DNA of 64,000 nt from Chitinophaga costaii (GCF_900094705.1 NZ_FMAR01000016.1:62001-126000), one strand, 5' to 3'. Shown: positions 1 to 10,029, numbered from the stretch's first letter. A program made the numbers and translations. The notes: generated by a model not told the origin, from the sequence alone.

Positions 1-901
1 AGCCAGTAATAAGCATCAACAGCAAAATATACCGGTGTCCCACACCTGCACCCATGCTGCTGATGGCGTTGAAATGCATTTCCGGCAAGGGAATAAGGCC
101 ATAACGGCGATAAGTACCGTCGGCACTGGGTTTTACACCATCTTTTTTATCCTGCACCAAAAAATCTTTCAGGTATTTCTGTACGATAGACTGCGTGCCA
201 GCCAGGAAAGCGGCTGTTTTAGAAGGGTCTTTCAATTGGACGAACTGGCTGGCTACGCTTGCACCCCACAGGTTTTTTACAACAGGATAGTCCACAAATT
301 TTTCAAAACGCAGGTAGAGGGCATTGTCGAAGGAAGAATTGGCCGGGGGATCGGCCACCACCGCAGTCACTACATAGCCTTCAAAACCATTTCCCATATT
401 TACCTGCACCGTTTTGCCCACCGGCGATTCCCGGCCAAACAAAGCCTTGGCGATCTTTTGAGAAAGGACCATATTGTTCAGCTCTTGCAATGGTTCATGC
501 GCACCCTCTACCACCGGGAAGGTAAACATGCGAAAGTAATCTCCATCCACCAGGTCTATGTTTTCGCTGAGTTGCTGATCACCATAACGAACCAGTCCTC
601 CCGTGGAAATGAAGCGAGTGGAAGCCTTTATGTTGTTCATTTCCGCCAGCATGGTGGGTTGCAAGGCGGCAGGCAGGTTGGCCTTTTCGTTCACTTTTTG
701 CCGGGTGTTTTCACTGCGGTACACCTGGAAAATGGCCGACTTATTTTTGTGAAAGGCATCGTAAGAATTTTCAAAAAACACCGTCATGCCCAACAGTAGT
801 GCTGCCGCAAAAGCGACCGTCATACCCAGCAGATTCACGCCAGTTATTACTTTCGATTTCCAAAGATTTCTCCAGGCTATTTTCAGGTAGGTTCTAAACA
901 T
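1..901 (-). CDS. ABC transporter permease, MacB/FtsX type (partial, 3' end off window)
   Basis: The reverse strand reads from ATG at 901 without a stop to the window edge, giving about 300 residues. It opens MFRTYLKIAWRNLWKSK, followed by one hydrophobic segment (about residues 17-45) and a long extracytoplasmic region, as in the MacB-PCD/FtsX permeases common in Bacteroidota. The C-terminal transmembrane helices lie outside the window. It is the third gene after a HlyD-type adaptor and an ATPase on the same strand, 72 bases after the ATPase stop, so the three should form one tripartite exporter. Substrate is unknown; such systems export peptides, lipids or drugs. The assignment to the permease family is firm, the cargo is not. 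Confidence 0.85.
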   Translation of the reverse strand, partial: MFRTYLKIAWRNLWKSKVITGVNLLGMTVAFAAALLLGMTVFFENSYDAFHKNKSAIFQVYRSENTRQKVNEKANLPAALQPTMLAEMNNIKASTRFISTGGLVRYGDQQLSENIDLVDGDYFRMFTFPVVEGAHEPLQELNNMVLSQKIAKALFGRESPVGKTVQVNMGNGFEGYVVTAVVADPPANSSFDNALYLRFEKFVDYPVVKNLWGASVASQFVQLKDPSKTAAFLAGTQSIVQKYLKDFLVQDKKDGVKPSADGTYRRYGLIPLPEMHFNAISSMGAGVGHRYILLLMLITG

Positions 902-973
902 ATATGGCGGTGTCTGATTGTTGAAAAGGTTTTCGGCCAGGTAATGACCGTGTTAAATGTATAACGCAAACGA

Positions 974-1663
<690 letters not shown>

Positions 1664-1689
1664 TGATAGTTATTTTAGTCGATGTATAA

Positions 1690-2937
1690 TTAGAATTCAA
1701 GTACTTCTTTGTTGCCAAATGTTTCGTAGGAGGAGGTGATCACCTGTTCACCTGGATGCAGGCCTTCTAGTACTTCATAGTACATCGGGTTCTTGCGACC
1801 CAGGGTAATGTTGCGCTTCACGGCACGGCGCCCGCTGTTGTCTACCACGTATACCCAGTTGCCGCCTGTGTCGGAGAAGAAGCCCCCACTGGGTAGCAGG
1901 GTAGCGGAGGCAGACTTGCCTAGTTCCAACCGGATAGGCGAAGACTGGCCGCGGCGAATGCCATCCGGGGCCTGTTTTCCAAAGTTCAGGTCTACCGCAA
2001 AGCTACCATCCTTTATTTCGGGGTACACCTTGGTAACAGTAAGTTCGTAATTACCACCGTTAAATTCAAACGTAGCTTTCAGCCCGGCAAATACGCGGGT
2101 GAGATAATGCTCGTCTACAGTGGCGCGCATTTTAAATCCTGTGATGTCATCGATCTGGCCAAGGTTCTGCCCTTCTACAATATTGGAGCCTACTTCTACA
2201 TCTATGCTGGATAGTTGCCCATCCACCGGTGCGCGTACTACCAGGTTGCTAAGGTTTTCTTTCATAAGGGCCAAGTTGCGCTGACTGCGTGCTACGGTGC
2301 CGCTTAGCTGGGCCACCTGAACACGGGCGTTTTCTTCTTGGAATTGTTGGTACTGGGCCTGGATATCACGCTGGTGGGTTAATCCTTCCAATTCGTATTT
2401 ATTCTTATTAAATTCCTGTCGCGATACAATGCGTTCGTCTACCAGTTGCTTGTTCCTTTCATAAAGATCTTTGGCCTGCGAGATCTGGCGGTCTAGGTCT
2501 GCCAATGTTTTTTCCGATTCGTAGTGATTTTGTTTGAGGCTCAGTTTCGAGTTTTCCAGTTCATTGATAAGCCGGTAAATTTCCGTTTCGTGGTTCACAT
2601 AATCCATCATTACATGTTGGTTTTCCAGGCGCAGGATAGAATCGCCCTTTTTTACCATACTGCCGCCCTCCAGGAATTTCCTGGTTACATACCCGCCCTG
2701 TATGGCATCCAGGCGAATGGTATTGAGCGGTAGCACTACGGCGGTAACCGCAATATAATCATCAAAAGGGCCCTGGCTCACTTTTGAAATAGTTACTTTG
2801 TCTTTTTCTACGTTAAGTTTGGAACGGTGGTCGGCAAAGATGAGGTTATAGCCGAGCAGCAACGCTACCAGGGTACCACCGGCGATGTAAAATATTCGCT
2901 TTCTATTCCAGTACTTTTTTTCAATTTTCTTATCCAT
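1690..2937 (-). CDS. HlyD-family periplasmic adaptor of an ABC exporter
   Basis: This 415-residue membrane-fusion protein has a cytoplasmic basic N-terminus, one transmembrane helix at about residues 15-34, a biotinyl-lipoyl-like half, a long coiled coil at about 120-225 and a beta-barrel/C-terminal part. It bridges the inner-membrane permease to an outer-membrane channel. It is the first gene of the operon with the ATPase and MacB-like permease. The ATG at 2937 lies about 26 bases downstream of the start predicted from a sigma-54-like promoter at 2974-2989. A divergently transcribed NtrC-family regulator and kinase suggest that the export operon is induced by an envelope or solute signal. 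No TolC gene is visible in this operon. Confidence 0.9.
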   Translation of the reverse strand: MDKKIEKKYWNRKRIFYIAGGTLVALLLGYNLIFADHRSKLNVEKDKVTISKVSQGPFDDYIAVTAVVLPLNTIRLDAIQGGYVTRKFLEGGSMVKKGDSILRLENQHVMMDYVNHETEIYRLINELENSKLSLKQNHYESEKTLADLDRQISQAKDLYERNKQLVDERIVSRQEFNKNKYELEGLTHQRDIQAQYQQFQEENARVQVAQLSGTVARSQRNLALMKENLSNLVVRAPVDGQLSSIDVEVGSNIVEGQNLGQIDDITGFKMRATVDEHYLTRVFAGLKATFEFNGGNYELTVTKVYPEIKDGSFAVDLNFGKQAPDGIRRGQSSPIRLELGKSASATLLPSGGFFSDTGGNWVYVVDNSGRRAVKRNITLGRKNPMYYEVLEGLHPGEQVITSSYETFGNKEVLEF

Positions 2938-2973
2938 AGCGGTGTCTTAAAGATTATTGGCTGAACAGGGTGA

Positions 2974-2989
2974 GCCAATACATGTGCCA
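2974..2989 (-). promoter_or_regulatory. Candidate sigma-54 (-24/-12) promoter of the export operon
   Basis: Read on the minus strand the sequence is TGGCAC-ATGTA-TTGGC. The -24 box TGGCAC is perfect and the -12 box is TTGG where consensus is TTGC, at the correct 5-base spacing. The predicted start would be near 2963, about 26 bases before the ATG of the adaptor gene. A sigma-54 activator gene is divergent and adjacent, which makes a chance match less likely. The consensus is known; its use here is inference. Confidence 0.6.
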
Positions 2990-3040
2990 AACGCCGAAAT
3001 GCTTGACAATAGGCACTTTACAAGGATTTTACTAATTACA

Positions 3041-3069
3041 AGCGTACGCTGTTGAACATATCTTGTTCA
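3041..3069. promoter_or_regulatory. Candidate enhancer: two dyads upstream of the sigma-54 promoter
   Basis: Bases 3041-3050 form a perfect 10-bp palindrome (AGCGTACGCT). Bases 3053-3069 form a dyad with 6-bp arms, TGAACA-N5-TGTTCA. Their centres lie about 80 and 100 bp upstream of the predicted start of the export operon, the usual distance for NtrC-type activator sites. They also lie 150-180 bp upstream of the regulator gene, so autoregulation is possible. Confidence 0.4.
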
Positions 3070-3219
3070 TTTCCGGACGATTTAATCCTGCCAGTACCGA
3101 TACGTGGTTACAGCGTCAAATCTTTTATTATATTGGTACGTCCGGTTTTGAGACGATATTAGTGCCTAATCTGCAGAACAGGAACACCGTTTGCTCCACC
3201 CTTTTTCACAATTAAACAT

Positions 3220-4560
3220 ATGATTACACTAGACCCGGCCAAAATCTTAATTATTGATGACGACCTGGATGTGCTGCGCGCCGCACGCCTGCTGCTGAAA
3301 AGACATTTTGAGCAGGTAGATTTTGAAAAGAATCCCCAGAAGATCCCCTACCTGGTTTCCAATTTCGATTATGATGTGATCCTGCTGGATATGAACTTTA
3401 CCCGCGACCTAAGCAGTGGTAAGGAGGGTTTTGAATGGCTAGACCGCATCCTGGATACCAAACCCCAATCTGCCGTAATCCTGTTTACAGCCTATGGCGA
3501 TGTAGAGATGGCAGTACGCGCTATCAAAGCAGGCGCTGCAGATTTTGTGCTGAAGCCCTGGGAAAACCAGAAACTGCTGGACACCGTGCATGCCGCCTTG
3601 CAAAAACGCCGGGCCACCCAAAAAGAAAAAGCCAATAGCAACAATAGCCAACACCTCATAGGTCAAAGCCCCGCTATGCAAGCTGTGTTTGAAACCGTAT
3701 CGCGCGTGGCTAATACCGATGCAAATATTTTGATCCTGGGAGAAAATGGCACCGGCAAAGACGTGTTGGCCCGCCATATCCATACGCTTTCTTTACGCAA
3801 GGACAAACCCTTTGTAGGCGTAGACCTGGGTGCCATCAGCGAATCGCTTTTTGAAAGCGAATTGTTTGGACACGTAAAAGGCGCCTTCACAGATGCCCGC
3901 GACGACCGCAAAGGCCGTTTTGAAGAAGCCAATGGTGGCACAATTTTCCTCGATGAGTTGGGCAACATCACGTTACCCCTGCAAGCTAAATTGCTCACCG
4001 TGCTGCAAAACCGTTCTGTTACCCGCGTTGGCTCCAATAAACTGATTCCACTGGATGTGCGACTTATCTGCGCTACCAACCGTAATATCCAGCAAATGGC
4101 CGCCCAGCAGCAGTTTCGACAGGACCTACTGTACCGAATTAATACCATTGCCATTCAGCTTCCGCCGCTGCGCGAACGTACAGAAGACATTCTGCCACTG
4201 GCCCTGCATTTCCTGGAGCAATACCGGCTGCGTTATCAACGCCCGGTAACCGGCATCAGCGATTCTCTGGCCAATCAGCTACAGCAATACGATTGGCCCG
4301 GCAATATCCGTGAGCTACAGCATGCCATAGAGCGCGCCGTAATCTTGTGCCAGGGCAAAACCCTGCAACCCAAGGATGTATTTATTAAAAATGCCGAACC
4401 AGAATTGTCCGACAATACAGGCTACAACCTGGAAGAAATGGAACGCAACATGATTGTGCAAGCCTTGAAAAAATGCAATGGCAATATTACAGAAGCCGCA
4501 CGGGAACTGGGCCTAAGCAGGGCCGCACTTTATCGCCGGCTGGAAAAATATAATCTTTAG
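3220..4560 (+). CDS. Sigma-54-dependent response regulator (NtrC family)
   Basis: This 446-residue protein carries a receiver domain (residues 8-125, phosphoacceptor Asp57 in LLDMNF), an AAA+ domain with Walker A GENGTGK at 174-180 and Walker B TIFLDE at 241-246, and a C-terminal Fis-type helix-turn-helix (about 410-446). The loop that touches sigma-54, normally GAFTGA, reads GAFTDA at 221-226. The protein binds upstream sites and uses ATP to open sigma-54 promoters. It is followed after 3 bases by its probable kinase and faces an ABC export operon with a sigma-54-like promoter, which is the most likely target. Length and all key motifs are intact. Confidence 0.95.
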   Translation: MITLDPAKILIIDDDLDVLRAARLLLKRHFEQVDFEKNPQKIPYLVSNFDYDVILLDMNFTRDLSSGKEGFEWLDRILDTKPQSAVILFTAYGDVEMAVRAIKAGAADFVLKPWENQKLLDTVHAALQKRRATQKEKANSNNSQHLIGQSPAMQAVFETVSRVANTDANILILGENGTGKDVLARHIHTLSLRKDKPFVGVDLGAISESLFESELFGHVKGAFTDARDDRKGRFEEANGGTIFLDELGNITLPLQAKLLTVLQNRSVTRVGSNKLIPLDVRLICATNRNIQQMAAQQQFRQDLLYRINTIAIQLPPLRERTEDILPLALHFLEQYRLRYQRPVTGISDSLANQLQQYDWPGNIRELQHAIERAVILCQGKTLQPKDVFIKNAEPELSDNTGYNLEEMERNMIVQALKKCNGNITEAARELGLSRAALYRRLEKYNL

Positions 4561-4563
4561 CGC

Positions 4564-5895
4564 TTGAACCGTTTTACACTACATATACTCTTGCGGGTGG
4601 CCCTGATCACGGCCACCATCGTACTCGGTGCTTGCTTATGGATGCAGGTAACGCCCGTGCTGGGCCTCATTTGCGCCGTATTGCTGGGGGTGGAACTATA
4701 TTACCTCGTGTATTATATTTCCCGGATAAACCGCAAGCTCACCCTGTTCCTAGAATCAATCCGCTATGGCGATTTTTCTATCCGTTTCAGTGCCGATAAT
4801 AAGCTGGGCACCAGTTTCGCAGCACTTAACCAACAGTTCAATGAAGTAATGGAAGCCTTTCGTCAAACCCGCGCAGAAAAAGAGGCCAACCTGAAATACA
4901 TTGATACCATTATCCAGCACATTAGCATCGGCGTACTGAGTTTTGATGCCTCCGGCAAGATAGAGCTGATTAACCCGGCCGCCTTTCGCTTCCTGGGTAT
5001 TTACCGCCTGCGTTACATTACGGAGCTAAAGAATAGCCATGAAAACCTCAGCGAGTTGTTATTAGGACTGGCCTCTGGCAAAAAAATATTGTATCAAACA
5101 CAGAATGGCCAGCAGCTTTCCATTCATGCCACAGCGATCAGCTTACAAGGGCGGGCTATTAAACTGCTTTCCATTCAAAACATCCATGCAGAATTACAGC
5201 AAAAAGAACTGGAGTCTTGGCAGAACCTGGCCCGCATTCTCCGTCATGAGATCATGAATTCCATTACCCCTATCGTTTCACTCATAGACACCATGCAAGA
5301 GATAGTAGATATGGACATTGCGCCCATAATACCCGCACAAGAGGCCGTGGCAGACCTGCAGGAAGCCTTGTCTACCATCGAAAACCGCAGCAAGGGTATT
5401 ATGAATTTTGTAAATGCCTACCGAGATTATACTACCCTGCCAGCGCCGCAGTTCACATTGATCTCCGTAAAAACACTAGTGAACGATGTGTACCAGTTAC
5501 TACTACCCGCCTTGAAAAAGGCTGGCATTGGCGTAACCTTATCTATCCAGACAGACGTGGAAGTGCATGCCGATATTTCGCAAATGCAAATGGTACTCAT
5601 CAACCTCGTAAAAAACGCCATGGACGCATTGGAGCATACCGAAAACCCCTCTATCAGTATTATCACCAACCTCCAGGGCGGACAGCTGGTGGTTATTTCC
5701 GTGGCAGACAATGGACCCGGCATTGATGAGGATGCACTCGATAAGATCTTTATTCCATTCTTCACGACCAAACGTACCGGCTCTGGTATAGGATTAAGCC
5801 TTTCCCAGCAGATCATCCAACTTCACAACGGACAATTGAAAGTGAGCAGCGATCCCGGTAAGGGCTCTACTTTTTTAGTGCTGCTGAATAGTTAA
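4564..5895 (+). CDS. Sensor histidine kinase partner of the NtrC-type regulator
   Basis: 443 residues beginning at a TTG codon 3 bases after the regulator stop. Two transmembrane helices lie at about 8-28 and 33-53 with almost no periplasmic loop, so the signal is probably sensed in the membrane or cytoplasm. A PAS-like region (about 110-210) precedes the dimerisation domain with His228 in LRHEIMNS. The ATPase domain shows the N box NLVKNAMDAL, G1 box DNGPGID and G2 box GSGIGLSL. It should phosphorylate Asp57 of the upstream-encoded regulator. The TTG start is the only start that keeps the first membrane helix; no better ATG is available. Confidence 0.93.
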   Translation: MNRFTLHILLRVALITATIVLGACLWMQVTPVLGLICAVLLGVELYYLVYYISRINRKLTLFLESIRYGDFSIRFSADNKLGTSFAALNQQFNEVMEAFRQTRAEKEANLKYIDTIIQHISIGVLSFDASGKIELINPAAFRFLGIYRLRYITELKNSHENLSELLLGLASGKKILYQTQNGQQLSIHATAISLQGRAIKLLSIQNIHAELQQKELESWQNLARILRHEIMNSITPIVSLIDTMQEIVDMDIAPIIPAQEAVADLQEALSTIENRSKGIMNFVNAYRDYTTLPAPQFTLISVKTLVNDVYQLLLPALKKAGIGVTLSIQTDVEVHADISQMQMVLINLVKNAMDALEHTENPSISIITNLQGGQLVVISVADNGPGIDEDALDKIFIPFFTTKRTGSGIGLSLSQQIIQLHNGQLKVSSDPGKGSTFLVLLNS

Positions 5896-6159
5896 TTCCA
5901 GCCTTTATGCATTTCTACCAATGCTGAAAATAATATTGCCTTTACCTAGCCCGGCTTGTTGCTCATCCTGGTATATGCCTGCACGTTAGCCGGGGCTTAC
6001 CCATATCCTGGCACAACTACATATATTGGTGGCAGTAGGCATTATTTGCAAGGCCGTAATACTGCTCACCACCTGCTGCGCCATATAATTTTGATGATTC
6101 ATTATTTCATATCCTGCTGTAAAATAGCTGAATTAACTACTTATGTCTTAATTTTAACT

Positions 6160-6903
6160 ATGCCCGAGATTAACCGCGTACCTGGTGCTATGCGCCCTTT
6201 ATGGCTGGCAGGCCTTTTCCTGCTCATCTTCATCAGTGTGTTGCTGCCGCCGTTTGGTGGCCGTCATTATGCCCTGTTAGCAGGTATGCCCCTGCTGATG
6301 GTGTTCTGGTGGACGAACAGCGCTGCCCTGCCCTCCCGCTTCCGTTACCCAATGTTGTTTGCTTTACTGGCCAATTTTTCGCAAGATATCGTCGCACTAC
6401 GCTCCGTAGACTTTGACGGTCGCAGTAGTTCCCTGGAGTTCTTTTTCTTTATGGGGGCTTATCTTTTTACCCTGTTTTCCGTACCAGCATTTTTAATTTA
6501 CCTGTTCGTGAAAATGCGCTTCTCGCTGGGCCAGCGCTGCCCTTGCAACTGGGTGGCCGTGTTTGGGTTTGTACCTATTACCACGCTGGTGGTACTCAAT
6601 TTTATAACACCCATTACTTTCTCTCTTACCTGGCTTAGCCTGCTCTATATTCTATATGCCATCACCTTATACGTGTTGTTTGAAGCAGTAGTGCATGGCT
6701 TTGCAGGACCAGGGCGAACAGCAGGAAGACTATCCATGGTGGCGGCTTTTGGCTTTGTGTTGCTGCGTTATAAAATAACCTTTCCTACGCTGGAATTGAA
6801 TATAGCACTGTCTGGCAGCCTCCTGCTCTTTCTACAGAATGCTTTCCTGGCCTTATTGGTTTATAGTACCGCCAGGTATCTAAATTCCCGCGTTATCCCT
6901 TAA
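6160..6903 (+). CDS. Polytopic membrane protein of unknown function
   Basis: From the ATG at 6160 the product is 247 residues with about seven strongly hydrophobic segments and a hydrophilic N-terminus. The frame stays open 204 bases further upstream, but that stretch has atypical composition, so the later ATG was chosen. I recognise no family. The loop after the third helix contains charged residues (RSVDFDGRSSS). The stop codon overlaps a promoter-like TAATTTTG for the following nadB gene, so the two are probably separate transcripts. No function is proposed. Confidence 0.7.
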   Translation: MPEINRVPGAMRPLWLAGLFLLIFISVLLPPFGGRHYALLAGMPLLMVFWWTNSAALPSRFRYPMLFALLANFSQDIVALRSVDFDGRSSSLEFFFFMGAYLFTLFSVPAFLIYLFVKMRFSLGQRCPCNWVAVFGFVPITTLVVLNFITPITFSLTWLSLLYILYAITLYVLFEAVVHGFAGPGRTAGRLSMVAAFGFVLLRYKITFPTLELNIALSGSLLLFLQNAFLALLVYSTARYLNSRVIP

Positions 6904-6908
6904 TTTTG
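6901..6908 (+). promoter_or_regulatory. Candidate -7 box of nadB
   Basis: TAATTTTG matches the Bacteroidota -7 consensus TAnnTTTG and overlaps the stop of the upstream gene. It lies 42 bases before the nadB ATG at 6951. No clear -33 TTTG is seen at the proper distance, so support is moderate. Confidence 0.4.
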
Positions 6909-6950
6909 ATACACGCACCGGTTTTACCGGAATGCGAAACATGCAAAAAT

Positions 6951-8549
6951 ATGGAGCAAGTTGATTTTTTAGTGATTGGGTCCGGGATTGCAGGTCTTAC
7001 CTATGCCCTCAAAGTGGCGGAGCAATGTCCCGATAAAAAGGTAATGATCATTACCAAAACCCGCGAGGATGAAACCAACACCAAGTATGCCCAGGGTGGC
7101 GTGGCGGTGGTGAAAGACCTGGAACACGACAGTTTCGAAAAGCATATTGAAGACACCCTCATTGCAGGGGATGGGCTTTGTAATCCCAAAGTAGTGGAGA
7201 TCGTGGTAAGGGAAGGACCGCAGCGCGTAAACGAGATCATTGCCTGGGGAACCAATTTTGATAAGGAGGAAAATGGCGAATATTCTGTGGGCCGCGAAGG
7301 CGGCCACTCAGTATTCCGCGTTATTCACCATAAAGACGTAACTGGCCAGGAAATAGAACGCGCCCTGCTAACGGAAATCCATCAACGAAAAAATATCAGC
7401 CTGGTTACCCATTGCTTCGTGGTGGATCTCATTACACAGCACCACCTAGGCTACCTCGTTACCAAAAGCACCCTCGACGTAGAATGTTACGGTGTGTACG
7501 TGCTGAACCAACGTAATAACCGTATTGAAAAGATACTTTCCCGTATTACCCTGCTGGCTACGGGCGGCAATGGACAGGTGTACCGCACTACCACCAATCC
7601 CGGCATTGCCACCGGCGACGGCGTAGCCATGGTATACCGCGCAAAAGGGCGCATAGAGAACATGGAATTTATCCAGTTCCACCCCACCGCTTTATACGAA
7701 CCGGGCGTCAGCAATGCCTTCCTCATTACCGAAGCGGTTCGTGGCGACGGCGGCATTCTGCGCAATCATGCTGGTGAAGACTTTATGAATCGCTATGATC
7801 CCCGACTGTCACTGGCCCCCCGCGACATCGTGGCCCGCGCCATAGATAGTGAGATGAAACGCACCGGCACCGAACATGTGTTCCTGGACTGCCGCCACAT
7901 GGACCTGGAAAAATTCATCCACCACTTTCCCAATATATACGAAAAGTGTAAGTCTATCGGGATAGATATCACCAAAGACATGATACCCATTGCTCCCGCA
8001 GCACACTATAGCTGCGGCGGCATTAAAACCAATGAGGTAGGCAAAACGTCTATCAACCATTTATATGCCTGCGGCGAATGTGCCAGTACCGGCCTGCATG
8101 GAGCCAACCGCCTGGCCAGCAACTCCCTGTTAGAAGCCATGGTGTTTGCCCACCGCTGTTACCTGCAAGCGGTGGCCATGATAGATAGTACCAAATTTAA
8201 TGAAGATATACCCGACTGGGATGCCCGTGGCACCATGGAACCCAAGGAAATGATCCTCATCACCCAAAGCCTTAAGGAACTGAAGTCGGTGATGAGTGAT
8301 TATGTAGGCATAGTCCGCAACAACGAGCGCCTGCAACGCGCCCTGCGACGGCTAGACATGCTGCATGAAGAAACAGAAGACCTGTACGAACGTACCGTAG
8401 TATCGCCCCAGCTTTGCGAACTGCGTAATATGATTACCGTGGGGTACCTAATCGTAAAAGCCGCCAACTTCCGCAAAGAAAGCCGGGGCCTGCACTTCAA
8501 TACAGATTACCCTTCGAAATCCAATTTGTTGCAGAATATTATACTATAA
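6951..8549 (+). CDS. nadB: L-aspartate oxidase
   Basis: A 532-residue flavoprotein that oxidises L-aspartate to iminoaspartate, the first step of de novo NAD synthesis, in the cytoplasm. The N-terminal FAD fold starts at residue 3 (VDFLVIGSGIAGLTYA). The family blocks HPTALYEPG, HYSCGGI and CGECASTGLHGANRLASNS are all present, which separates NadB from succinate dehydrogenase flavoproteins. A TTG-initiated extension to 6906 is possible but the ATG at 6951 places the FAD motif at the usual position and leaves room for the -7 box at 6901. nadA and nadC are not in the window. Length is close to the family norm (about 540). Confidence 0.95.
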   Translation: MEQVDFLVIGSGIAGLTYALKVAEQCPDKKVMIITKTREDETNTKYAQGGVAVVKDLEHDSFEKHIEDTLIAGDGLCNPKVVEIVVREGPQRVNEIIAWGTNFDKEENGEYSVGREGGHSVFRVIHHKDVTGQEIERALLTEIHQRKNISLVTHCFVVDLITQHHLGYLVTKSTLDVECYGVYVLNQRNNRIEKILSRITLLATGGNGQVYRTTTNPGIATGDGVAMVYRAKGRIENMEFIQFHPTALYEPGVSNAFLITEAVRGDGGILRNHAGEDFMNRYDPRLSLAPRDIVARAIDSEMKRTGTEHVFLDCRHMDLEKFIHHFPNIYEKCKSIGIDITKDMIPIAPAAHYSCGGIKTNEVGKTSINHLYACGECASTGLHGANRLASNSLLEAMVFAHRCYLQAVAMIDSTKFNEDIPDWDARGTMEPKEMILITQSLKELKSVMSDYVGIVRNNERLQRALRRLDMLHEETEDLYERTVVSPQLCELRNMITVGYLIVKAANFRKESRGLHFNTDYPSKSNLLQNIIL

Positions 8550-8624
8550 AAATTATAAACATTACAAGGTATCCTGCGTTTGGAATGCAACACGCCTTGT
8601 ACTTACAGCATTTAACATCACTGA

Positions 8625-9509
8625 ATGTATTATATTCTCCTTGGCATATGTTACCTGCTGGCTGCCCTTCCGTTCTTTATTTTATATGGAATCAGCGATT
8701 TTTGCTACCTGCTGGTATACCATGTATTCGGATACCGCAAGGCCGTGATCCTGGCTAATCTGAAGCAGGCCTTCCCGGAGAAAACAGATGCCGAAATAAA
8801 AACACTGGCGGCAAAGTATTACCGCAACCTTACCGACATGATGGTGGAAACCATCAAACTACTCACCATCAGCAAGAAAAACCTGCAACGCCGCTTCGAT
8901 TGCGACCTCACCGTGCTGCACGACCTTTATGCCAAAGGCAAAAGCTGCCAGCTACACCTGGGCCATAATTTTAATTGGGAGTGGGCCAATGTGTTTTGCA
9001 TGCAGGGCGTGGCCTTCCCCTTCCTGGTAGTGTACATGCCCCTGACCAATAAAACCGCCGACCGCCTGTTCCGTTACTTCCGGGAGCGCGCCGGTACCGT
9101 ACTGCTACCCGCCAACGATATGAGCAATGCCATGGCCCCCTGGCACCAAAAGCAATACCTGGTTGCACTCGTGGCCGACCAAAATCCCGGAAATCCCCGC
9201 CGCACTTACTGGTATCCCTTCCTTAATAAAATGACCGCCTTTTACAAAGGCCCAGAAATGTCGGCCCGCCGGTACAATATACCAGTGGTGTTTGCTGATA
9301 TCCGGAAAGTAAAAAGAGGGTATTACAAAGCCCGCCTGGTACTGGCATCCGAAAACCCAAAAAATACACCGGAAGGACAACTTACCGAACAATTCGTGCA
9401 ATTTTTGGAAGCAAATATTCGTGAACAACCGGAGGTATGGGTATGGAGCCACCGCCGCTGGAAGCATAAATGGAAAGGGGAAATGAATGAGGCCAGCAAA
9501 CCAGCTTAA
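8625..9509 (+). CDS. Lysophospholipid/lipid A acyltransferase (LpxL/HtrB family)
   Basis: 294 residues with an N-terminal membrane anchor (about 5-35) and the acyltransferase catalytic motif HX4E in LGHNFNWEW near residue 110. Family members transfer an acyl chain to lipid A precursors or related lipids at the inner face of the cytoplasmic membrane; in Bacteroidota the exact acceptor of each paralogue varies. The gene stands alone, 75 bases after nadB, and is followed by a strong terminator. The region between nadB and this gene holds an imperfect inverted repeat (ACAAGG/CCTTGT) of unknown meaning. Confidence 0.85.
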   Translation: MYYILLGICYLLAALPFFILYGISDFCYLLVYHVFGYRKAVILANLKQAFPEKTDAEIKTLAAKYYRNLTDMMVETIKLLTISKKNLQRRFDCDLTVLHDLYAKGKSCQLHLGHNFNWEWANVFCMQGVAFPFLVVYMPLTNKTADRLFRYFRERAGTVLLPANDMSNAMAPWHQKQYLVALVADQNPGNPRRTYWYPFLNKMTAFYKGPEMSARRYNIPVVFADIRKVKRGYYKARLVLASENPKNTPEGQLTEQFVQFLEANIREQPEVWVWSHRRWKHKWKGEMNEASKPA

Positions 9510-9526
9510 ACAAAATGTTTTCTTAT

Positions 9527-9574
9527 AAAAACAAAAGGGCATTGTCATTGAAGAGATAACGCCCTTTTGTTTTT
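9527..9574. terminator. Bidirectional intrinsic terminator
   Basis: An inverted repeat with 14-base arms (AAAAACAAAAGGGC and its complement) surrounds a 20-base loop. It ends in T runs on both strands and sits between the acyltransferase (plus) and the BON-LysM gene (minus). Confidence 0.75.
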
Positions 9575-9647
9575 CCCATATCCAAAACCGCCATAGGAGT
9601 AAGTTTCAGGATATATTAATTTACCAGATCAATGACCTTGTCAATCC

Positions 9648-10022
9648 TTATGGGATCTTCAGTTTTTGTCCGGGGTGAATAAGATTGGGGTCTCTAATTG
9701 TGTCTTTGTTTGCCTCAAAGATAGCATTCCAGGTAAGGCCGGGATATAACTTGGCAATTGTACCCAAACTATCTCCAGGTTTTACCAAATACGTTTGTTG
9801 TTCGGTAATGCTTCCGGCCTGGGCAATGTCTAACACCAGGTCGCCTGTCTTCATTTCGGGATCTATAGATTCGTAGATCTGCCACACAGCCTCTTTTACT
9901 TCGGTGTTGGGGGCGGTGCCGCTTACATACAACACCCCTTCCTGTTCATGCACCTTTAAGCCGGTTACACCCTTTTTTTGTGCAAGGTCTATCAGCGATT
10001 GGTATTTTTCCTGCACTGCCAT
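9648..10022 (-). CDS. BON-LysM protein (Kbp/YgaU-like)
   Basis: A 124-residue soluble protein with a BON domain (about 15-68) and a C-terminal LysM domain (about 75-123, YLVKPGDSLGTIAKLYPG). This two-domain layout is that of E. coli Kbp (YgaU), a cytoplasmic potassium-binding protein, and no signal peptide is present, which fits a cytoplasmic location. It is encoded 7 bases after a BON-domain lipoprotein gene and is very likely cotranscribed with it. The Kbp-like role in potassium sensing is inference from domain order. Confidence 0.85.
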   Translation of the reverse strand: MAVQEKYQSLIDLAQKKGVTGLKVHEQEGVLYVSGTAPNTEVKEAVWQIYESIDPEMKTGDLVLDIAQAGSITEQQTYLVKPGDSLGTIAKLYPGLTWNAIFEANKDTIRDPNLIHPGQKLKIP

Positions 10023-10029
10023 AATGAGA

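Noticed and set aside
35-799. 254-codon frame on the plus strand
   Set aside because: It lies opposite the MacB-like permease, whose minus-strand reading matches a known family; the plus-strand frame has no recognisable content.
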